DNA from: Candidatus Cloacimonadota bacterium
GTDB lineage: Bacteria > Cloacimonadota > Cloacimonadia > Cloacimonadales > TCS61
Length of the DNA: 6,576 bases
Direction: 5' to 3'
Assembly (NCBI GenBank): GCA_003647825.1
Contig: QMNP01000094.1
Location: 1-6,576 of the forward strand
Part shown: positions 1 through 3,829 of the stretch, in pieces
Position numbering within the stretch: the stretch's first letter is position 1
How the letters are laid out: each line of letters starts with the position of its first letter
The notes under the pieces: generated by a model
Told to the model about the DNA's origin: nothing
The model's database searches: none
What the model saw: only the letters and a program-made list of their open reading frames with translations
Position numbers and translations under genes: made by a program

Positions 1-195
1 CAGAAAGTGAAAACATTTGCTATTACTCCCCGTCCTTCGACGACGCTCAGGATGACACAAGCGGGGAGTAATCAATATTCAGTAATTTGGAATGGAAGAG
101 ATGATAATAACAAACCTGTATCATCAGGTATCTATTTCTATAAATTGAAAACAGATAACAATGAACAAACCAAGAAGATGATCCTAATTAAGTAA
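1..195 (+). CDS. C-terminal fragment of a secreted protein with a type IX (type A) sorting domain; 5' end outside the window
   Basis: The frame is open from base 1 to the TAA at 193-195, giving 64 residues with no proper start: the GTG at 7 lies inside the conserved GQKVK motif, so the gene begins upstream. The visible part reads QKVKTF, then an unusual loop, then VIWNG, DDNNKPVSSGIYFYKLK and a closing KKMILIK. This is the second half of the FlgD-Ig-like C-terminal sorting domain that directs proteins through the type IX secretion system to the cell surface in FCB bacteria. The same tail closes the 3830-6265 gene; between 91-150 and 6161-6220 I count 51 of 60 identical bases. The loop PRPSTTLRMT is encoded by a repeat-like sequence (34-57). 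What the rest of the protein does cannot be told from here. Confidence 0.9.
   Translation, partial: QKVKTFAITPRPSTTLRMTQAGSNQYSVIWNGRDDNNKPVSSGIYFYKLKTDNNEQTKKMILIK
34..57 (+). repeat. Dispersed-repeat-like segment inside the sorting-tail coding region
   Basis: The 24 bases beginning ccttcgac and ending ctcaggatgaca match the general form of the ccttcga...ctcaggatgaca dispersed repeats found between genes in many bacterial genomes. Here it is read in frame as PSTTLRMT and sits between the GQKVKTF strand and the WNG strand, where sorting domains normally have a short variable loop. The frame stays open, so the tail is probably functional. The match to the repeat family is from memory of its typical form, not a search. 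Confidence 0.5.
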
Positions 196-198
196 TTC

Positions 199-259
199 TG
201 TCATTCCGTACTTGATGCGGAATCTAATGAAACAGATTCCCGATTACTCGGGAATGACA
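199..259. repeat. 61-base palindromic intergenic repeat element
   Basis: The ends are a perfect 9-base inverted repeat, tgtcattcc (199-207) and ggaatgaca (251-259). Inside them ggaatct (219-225) mirrors agattcc (234-240), so the whole unit can fold as one long imperfect hairpin. Each half is also a small hairpin: attccg/cggaat (203-208 and 218-223), and attcccga/tcgggaat (236-243 and 248-255, perfect 8-base stem with a ttac loop). It starts three bases after the upstream stop codon and ends seven bases before the ribosome binding site of the next gene. No T-run follows, so it is not a classical terminator, although it could affect mRNA ends. The form fits the tgtcattcc...ggaatgaca dispersed palindromes common in intergenic DNA. 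Confidence 0.75.
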
Positions 260-266
260 ATTGCAG

Positions 267-273
267 AAGGAGG
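267..273 (+). promoter_or_regulatory. Ribosome binding site fixing the start of the 279-704 gene
   Basis: AAGGAGG, five bases before the ATG at 279. It rules out the in-frame TTG at 261, which lies upstream of the site itself. Confidence 0.85.
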
Positions 274-278
274 ATTAC

Positions 279-704
279 ATGAAGACAGATCAAAAAAGGA
301 AGAAGACAGCAATAGTAATTTTAAGGTGGTCAGCTCGTATACTTGGAGTGATCATAGCGGGATTCTTACTGCTTATGTTCATTGGAGAATCCCTGGCATC
401 TAAGTCGCTGCCCTTGTCAATTGAGCCGATCGCAGCAATCGGATTAATCCTGATGGGAATCTATGTAGCAGCTATGTTCCTGGCACTTAAATGGGAGCGT
501 TTGGGCTCGTTACTCGGGGTGGCATCCCTCGGAGGTTTCTATGTTATATTGTTCCTGGGACTGCTTCCCGGAAATGTTTCAGGTGGTTTCAGTACTAAAG
601 GTTTCCTGAATCCGATATTTATAGCCTTATGGCTGCCGATAATATTGTACTTTCTGTGCCGGTGGTTGGAAAGACGGAGACCAAAAATTATTCCTGAAGA
701 ATAA
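279..704 (+). CDS. Small integral membrane protein with four predicted helices, function unknown
   Basis: A 141-residue protein. A basic N-terminus (KTDQKRKK) leads into four hydrophobic segments at about residues 20-40, 50-70, 75-97 and 108-128, and the tail is basic then acidic (ERRRPKIIPEE). The pattern RWSARILG, MFIGESL, then ALKWERLGSLLG resembles a family of small uncharacterised membrane proteins with RWxARxLG, FIGEG and a WKWE-like motif after the second helix, which I associate with DUF7670; that assignment is from memory and tentative. No catalytic motif is visible. The positive-inside rule places both ends in the cytoplasm. The ATG at 279 is chosen for its near-ideal AAGGAGG site. 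The next gene starts 31 bases downstream without a terminator, so the two may be co-transcribed. G+C looks higher than around it (28 of 60 bases at 421-480, against 15 of 60 at 3841-3900). Confidence 0.85.
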   Translation: MKTDQKRKKTAIVILRWSARILGVIIAGFLLLMFIGESLASKSLPLSIEPIAAIGLILMGIYVAAMFLALKWERLGSLLGVASLGGFYVILFLGLLPGNVSGGFSTKGFLNPIFIALWLPIILYFLCRWLERRRPKIIPEE

Positions 705-735
705 CTGAATAATGTTATGTAAATAGGAAATTAAA

Positions 736-1275
736 ATGAAAAGAACACTAATATTTTTATTCTTATTGATCTGTGTTAGTAACTATTTCGGCGAGGAACC
801 GAAAAAGAAAAAGCAGTCAGGGATGGGTAAGTTTTTTCTGATCGAACTAAGTGAACAGGATAAAATTATGCCTATTATTTTATTTGAATGGGGACAACCA
901 GACCGCTGGTCATTTACATCTCGCTATATTCATGATTTTCATAAAGAGAGAACAAGTATTCCCTGGCGTAATAATGCCGGCATATTTCTCAGTCCGGGAA
1001 TTTCCGGAAGTCGTTTGGGAGTAGGCTACATGGGAATATATTCACCTACATGCGAATCTCTGCAGGGAACTGGTTTTATCAGTGAATTACGTGCAGTTAT
1101 GCTTCGCACCTGGGGAAATCCATTAATAACAAACCCCGATAATACATTTGCTGGTGCAGAATTTAAAATCAGTTTATTTGTTTTCAGTATTAGTGCAGGG
1201 TACTATTCTCCTCTGGTAAACAACAAAGAAAATGTAAAATCTTTTTGGGGATTTCATTTAGGACTCGGGGTTTGA
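736..1275 (+). CDS. Exported protein of unknown function, possibly a small outer-membrane beta-barrel
   Basis: A 179-residue protein that I do not recognise. Residues 1-19 form a signal peptide (MKRT, then a hydrophobic run ending near NYFG), followed by a lysine cluster (EPKKKKQ, 21-27). The rest alternates polar and hydrophobic residues and is rich in Gly and aromatics, with likely strands such as AGIFLSPGI, SRLGVGYMGIY, AEFKISLFVFSISAGYY and the closing FWGFHLGLGV. This suits a membrane beta-barrel, but the last residue is Val where barrels usually end in Phe, so the BAM-recognition signal is imperfect. A single Cys (106) lies mid-protein, so it is not a lipoprotein. AGGAA at 725-729 precedes the ATG by six bases. 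It is probably transcribed with the membrane protein upstream. It lacks the SYR-x2-N signature of the three barrels downstream. Confidence 0.75.
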   Translation: MKRTLIFLFLLICVSNYFGEEPKKKKQSGMGKFFLIELSEQDKIMPIILFEWGQPDRWSFTSRYIHDFHKERTSIPWRNNAGIFLSPGISGSRLGVGYMGIYSPTCESLQGTGFISELRAVMLRTWGNPLITNPDNTFAGAEFKISLFVFSISAGYYSPLVNNKENVKSFWGFHLGLGV

Positions 1276-1478
1276 ATTGCCGCATATGTAGCTCAAGCTT
1301 GCAGCGATATTTGTTTGCTTCATCAATGGACTCAACTTCTACAAATTATGAACAAAAAGCATATGCAAAAGTGAAAATGCTCCTCCTTCGCTGATCATTT
1401 GGGAGAACAGGTTTTAATGAAATAATACTTGACTCAGATATTCGTAAATATAGCCTAAAGACGGAAATAGGAGATTGA
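1276..1478. other. Non-coding gap between the exported-protein gene and the barrel operon
   Basis: No ORF of note on either strand. It contains an 8-base palindrome, caagcttg (1294-1301), in an imperfect gct...agc frame, and two catatg motifs. A TTGACT at 1429-1434 is the only -35-like hexamer, but the AT-rich hexamers after it (1445-1450, 1449-1454) are spaced 10 and 14 bases away, too close for a standard promoter. The promoter of the barrel operon probably lies in this stretch but I cannot place it. No intrinsic terminator with a T-run is visible after 1275. Confidence 0.5.
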
Positions 1479-1511
1479 ATGAATTATCACAAAATGAAAT
1501 CGGCTGAATAG
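1479..1511 (+). CDS. Possible 10-residue leader peptide upstream of the barrel operon
   Basis: ATG at 1479 opens a ten-codon frame, MNYHKMKSAE, ending in TAG at 1509-1511. It has its own well-placed AGGAG (1468-1472, six bases before the ATG). Its stop codon overlaps the AGGAG (1510-1514) that serves the first barrel gene at 1521. The same stop-overlapping-ribosome-site arrangement recurs at the next two gene junctions, which suggests translational coupling along the whole operon. No attenuator hairpin or run of regulatory codons is evident. A chance ORF of this size is quite possible. Confidence 0.3.
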   Translation: MNYHKMKSAE

Positions 1512-1520
1512 GAGAGTATA

Positions 1521-2048
1521 ATGAAAAAAATATTTTTAATAATGATCTTAGTTACATCATTTATTCTATCCGCAGATGACTTGACGCATGCCATCGGAAT
1601 GTCAGCCGGTTATATATCCGGCAGCGGTATTTCATATCGCCAAATGAATGAGAAGTCTGGTTATCAAATTGCCGGTGGTGCCTATTACAACTATGAACCT
1701 GAAGATGAGGAAGACGAATTTAACTATGACATCGAAGAAAACAAATATCTGGGTTGGAATATTTCCGGAACATATTATTACATTCTAAAAAACTGGCAGA
1801 CATCCAGGTTTTATCTTCTGGCTGGAACTACAATCTTTGATGTTTACGATATAACCCAAAATGAATTTGGAGATTTTGAAGAAGAAAATGAAGATAAGAC
1901 CTACATTAATGTCGGTATCGGTATCGGCCTTGAATTTCCTTTAACAAAATACCTTCATATGTCGGTGGAATGGCCCTGGTATTATGACGGGAAATCTGAA
2001 TTTCTAAAATTCATACCGCAGGCCGGTGTGCATTACTACTTTAAATAG
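1521..2048 (+). CDS. Small outer-membrane beta-barrel-like protein, first of three tandem paralogues
   Basis: A 175-residue protein with a signal peptide (1 to about 18, ending FILSA). The family signature lies at residues 26-49: G, three residues, G30, three residues, GSG-x-SYR (34-40), N43, then GYQ (47-49). A second shared block near the C-terminus reads VGIGIGLE (131-138), then HMSVEWP and FIP before HYYFK. Alternating short strands, many Tyr and a terminal Phe-Lys suggest an outer-membrane barrel of about eight strands, inserted by the BAM machinery; this is inference from composition. Unlike its two neighbours it carries two strongly acidic stretches (about 57-75 and 114-126), probably extracellular loops. 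Start: ATG at 1521, AGGAG at 1510-1514. The next gene follows after eight bases. No characterised family is recognised. Confidence 0.85.
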   Translation: MKKIFLIMILVTSFILSADDLTHAIGMSAGYISGSGISYRQMNEKSGYQIAGGAYYNYEPEDEEDEFNYDIEENKYLGWNISGTYYYILKNWQTSRFYLLAGTTIFDVYDITQNEFGDFEEENEDKTYINVGIGIGLEFPLTKYLHMSVEWPWYYDGKSEFLKFIPQAGVHYYFK

Positions 2049-2056
2049 GGGTTGTT

Positions 2057-2527
2057 ATGAAAAAGAAAATATTCACTCTAATCATCGTGATAATGATGGC
2101 AATTGCTGGTGCTGAATCCGATCATAACCTTGGTATTGCAATAGGAGCAGCATCAGGAGCAGGATTTTCTTACAGACATTATAATGACACATACGGATAC
2201 CAGGTAAACTTTGTAGCTATTGGCACGAAAGAGTACTTCTTCGTCCCAATCGGAGCTAAAGTAATGAAACCATTTCATGATATTGGATTTTCAAAAGCCT
2301 ACTATTTTGCTGCATCTTCAGTGTTGCTGGATATCGGCACTGAATCTGAAAACGATCCAATTTTTTCAATTGGTGGCGGGATCGGTATGGAATATACAGT
2401 TAAAGGAAATCTAAAATTTTCTTTAGATCTACCGCTTACAGTAGCAGACGTGTTTAAAACATCTTCAAATGAAGTTCGGTTTATAATTTTTCCTGCTCCA
2501 GAAATAAGCTTGTACTACAACTTCTAA
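2057..2527 (+). CDS. Small outer-membrane beta-barrel-like protein, second of three tandem paralogues
   Basis: A 156-residue protein with a signal peptide (1 to about 19, ending AIAGA). It repeats the family signature at exactly the same residues as the first copy: G26, G30, GAG-x-SYR (34-40), N43, GYQ (47-49). The second block is IGGGIGMEY (105-113), NLKFSLDLP (118-126), FIIFP and SLYYNF, ending in the aromatic Phe expected of an outer-membrane barrel. With the third copy it also shares an IG-x2-V/F-x-KP-x-H segment (65-74 here). The ribosome site AGGGG (2047-2051) overlaps the upstream TAG, five bases before the ATG, so translation may be coupled. Role unknown; the tandem arrangement suggests variants of one surface structure or a hetero-assembly, which cannot be distinguished from sequence. 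Confidence 0.85.
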   Translation: MKKKIFTLIIVIMMAIAGAESDHNLGIAIGAASGAGFSYRHYNDTYGYQVNFVAIGTKEYFFVPIGAKVMKPFHDIGFSKAYYFAASSVLLDIGTESENDPIFSIGGGIGMEYTVKGNLKFSLDLPLTVADVFKTSSNEVRFIIFPAPEISLYYNF

Positions 2528-2533
2528 AGGAGG
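2526..2533 (+). promoter_or_regulatory. Ribosome binding site of the third barrel gene, overlapping the upstream stop codon
   Basis: AAAGGAGG begins inside the TAA at 2525-2527 and lies seven bases before the ATG at 2541. It is the strongest site in the operon and suggests efficient or coupled translation of the third gene. Confidence 0.75.
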
Positions 2534-2540
2534 TTTTGAA

Positions 2541-3008
2541 ATGAAAAAGATGATTACACTCATTATTATCGTCCTGATCACATCAACTCTTCTGGCGGAA
2601 ATTGAATTTGAAAAAGGATTCGGGATAAGTGCGGGAATGACGTGCGGATCTGGAGCTTCATACAGGTACGTAAATGAAGAGTATGGCTTTCAAACAACTT
2701 ATGGCGGAGGGACAGGTAACAAGAATACACTTCAATATATTGGACTGCAATTTATCAAACCAATACATTCCGTTCCGAAAACCCGATTCAATCTTGTGGG
2801 TGGATTGGGTATTTTTACCAGCTATGAAGATAATCATTTGGATGATATGAGTTATTCTATTGGCATTGGACCGGAAGTAGAGATAACATTTTCCGGAAAT
2901 ATGCGTTTTATCATTGGTTCACCATTTACAGTTGTATTACATTATGATGATGATAGCAGATTAGCATCATTCATGCCAACAATGTCTTTGATCTATTTCT
3001 TTAAGTGA
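2541..3008 (+). CDS. Small outer-membrane beta-barrel-like protein, third of three tandem paralogues
   Basis: A 155-residue protein with a signal peptide (1 to about 19, ending STLLA). The signature is shifted by two residues relative to the other copies: G28, G32, GSG-x-SYR (36-42), N45, GFQ (49-51). IGLQFIKPIH (67-76) matches the second copy's IGAKVMKPFH. The second block is SIGIGPEVE (106-114), NMRFIIGSP (120-128), FMP and the closing IYFFK. Divergence from its neighbours is large outside these blocks, so the duplication is old or the exposed loops change fast. A Cys at 35 replaces the Ser of the other two copies. Likely location is the outer membrane; function unknown. It is the last gene of the tight cluster: 136 bases separate it from the next start, and no T-run terminator is seen between. 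Confidence 0.85.
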   Translation: MKKMITLIIIVLITSTLLAEIEFEKGFGISAGMTCGSGASYRYVNEEYGFQTTYGGGTGNKNTLQYIGLQFIKPIHSVPKTRFNLVGGLGIFTSYEDNHLDDMSYSIGIGPEVEITFSGNMRFIIGSPFTVVLHYDDDSRLASFMPTMSLIYFFK

Positions 3009-3042
3009 GTTATGTTCAATAAAATAATAAATTGACCAAATA

Positions 3043-3120
3043 TGATCTTAATTAAATTTTTGAATAGTTAGTTGAGTTGTAAGATCAATTAACGGATTAT
3101 TACATAATAACTTGATCTTA
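3043..3120. repeat. Three copies of an 8-base motif (TGATCTTA / TAAGATCA) in the gap before the 3145 gene
   Basis: TGATCTTA occurs at 3043-3050 and 3113-3120, and its exact reverse complement TAAGATCA at 3080-3087. The second and third copies extend to a perfect 9-base inverted pair, taagatcaa (3080-3088) and ttgatctta (3112-3120). The pattern suits binding sites for a dimeric regulator or alternative mRNA hairpins close to the ribosome site at 3134. The DNA is AT-rich, but three exact copies in 78 bases seem more than expected by chance. Confidence 0.45.
3072..3100 (+). promoter_or_regulatory. Weak candidate promoter for the 3145-3717 gene
   Basis: TTGAGT (3072-3077) and GATTAT (3095-3100) lie 17 bases apart, each matching four of six positions of the sigma-70 consensus. 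The TAAGATCA motif (3080-3087) falls in the spacer, where a repressor could act. Promoter rules for this lineage are uncertain. Confidence 0.25.
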
Positions 3121-3144
3121 TGCTTAACCAACCAGGAGTTTATT

Positions 3145-3717
3145 ATGATCAAGAACGATTCCCGAATAGTTTTAATACTAATTATCTTTATCTTTTGCAA
3201 CTTTATTTACCTTTGGGCAGAAAGATCAAATAAAACTGTAGATATAATTCTACGCACTGGGCAGGGTGGTTTCAACGACAATCGATCTGATATCGGTAAA
3301 TTAGGTGGTGGACAGATTGCAATTGATCTCAAACTCACTAAATACCCCTTAGCTTTATCTGTATCTGGAGAATATTACACTAATAGCCCAGCTCCTACAA
3401 ATCCTTATGAAATCTCTGACATGACAGTTTTCAACCTGTTGTATATGAAGAAGCCATTCAAAACTGATAGGATTAATGTTTTTGCCGGTGGAGGGTTAGG
3501 CTGGCTGAAAGTCCCCAAAGACTTTAGTGAAGATAAAACCAATACAGGAATGGTCTTCGACCTGGAAGCAGGTGCAAACGTACGTGTCATCTGGAAATTG
3601 GGATTTTATGCGATCTATAAATATCTCTATGCCCAAAAAGAAAGGAACAATGTAAAAGTAATCGATTTCAATGAACATATTGGTATGATAGGAATTTCAT
3701 TAAATCTTAGTTTCTAA
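3145..3717 (+). CDS. Outer-membrane beta-barrel protein, opacity/OmpW-like
   Basis: A 190-residue protein. A signal peptide covers about 1-25 (hydrophobic IVLILIIFIFCNFIYLWA). The mature part has the regular amphipathic strands and Gly-rich turns of a small outer-membrane barrel: GGGQIAIDLKL (54-64), LALSVSGEYY (69-78), TVFNLLYMKKPF (94-105), NVFAGGGLGWLKV (111-123), MVFDLEAGANVRV (136-148), LGFYAIYKYLYA (152-163) and the closing IGMIGISLNLSF ending in Phe. The NVFAGGGLGW block is typical of porin-like/OmpW-type barrel domains. It shares no SYR-x2-N signature with the three upstream paralogues. The start at ATG 3145 is supported by AGGAG at 3134-3138; an in-frame TTG at 3112 has no such site and lies inside the inverted repeat. 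TAA is followed directly by an in-frame TAG. It probably has its own promoter. Ligand or partner unknown. Confidence 0.85.
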   Translation: MIKNDSRIVLILIIFIFCNFIYLWAERSNKTVDIILRTGQGGFNDNRSDIGKLGGGQIAIDLKLTKYPLALSVSGEYYTNSPAPTNPYEISDMTVFNLLYMKKPFKTDRINVFAGGGLGWLKVPKDFSEDKTNTGMVFDLEAGANVRVIWKLGFYAIYKYLYAQKERNNVKVIDFNEHIGMIGISLNLSF

Positions 3718-3757
3718 TAGAATAAATGCCTTTTATGGTATTTGATTGGGATAAGAT

Positions 3758-3787
3758 TTGACATATAACTAAGCATGTTAATTTATT
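3758..3787 (+). promoter_or_regulatory. Candidate promoter for the large secreted-protein gene
   Basis: A perfect TTGACA (3758-3763) is followed after 18 bases by TTTATT (3782-3787, four of six matches to TATAAT). The 10-base agatttgaca containing this hexamer is repeated exactly at 3797-3806, so the downstream copy could be a second -35 or part of an operator. The second copy has no plausible -10 before the start codon at 3830. Confidence 0.35.
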
Positions 3788-3819
3788 TGTTTTGTGAGAT
3801 TTGACAACGTTCATAACAG

Positions 3820-3825
3820 AGGAGG
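3820..3825 (+). promoter_or_regulatory. Ribosome binding site fixing the start of the large secreted-protein gene
   Basis: AGGAGG (within aggaggag, 3820-3827) lies four bases before the ATG at 3830. It excludes the in-frame GTG at 3794, which would put 12 charged residues ahead of the signal peptide. Confidence 0.85.
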
Positions 3826-3829
3826 AGAG

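Noticed and set aside
212..403. 63-residue + strand ORF starting in the palindromic repeat
   Set aside because: It overlaps the well-supported 279-704 gene in another frame, starts inside the repeat and has no ribosome site.
1429..1454. Promoter with TTGACT and TAAATA or TATAGC upstream of the barrel operon
   Set aside because: Spacers of 10 and 14 bases are too short for a standard housekeeping promoter, so it is not listed.
3112..3114. TTG start for the opacity-like gene
   Set aside because: It lies in the inverted repeat and lacks a ribosome site; ATG 3145 has AGGAG at six bases.
3405..3678. Two antisense ORFs under the opacity-like gene
   Set aside because: The sense frame has a signal peptide, ribosome site and barrel pattern; the antisense frames show nothing.
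3724..3743. Hairpin aaatgcc/ggtattt after the opacity-like gene as a terminator
   Set aside because: Only seven pairs including one G-T, few G-C pairs and no T-run after it.
3794..3796. GTG start for the large gene
   Set aside because: No ribosome site before it, and it would add 12 mostly polar residues before the signal peptide; ATG 3830 has AGGAGG.
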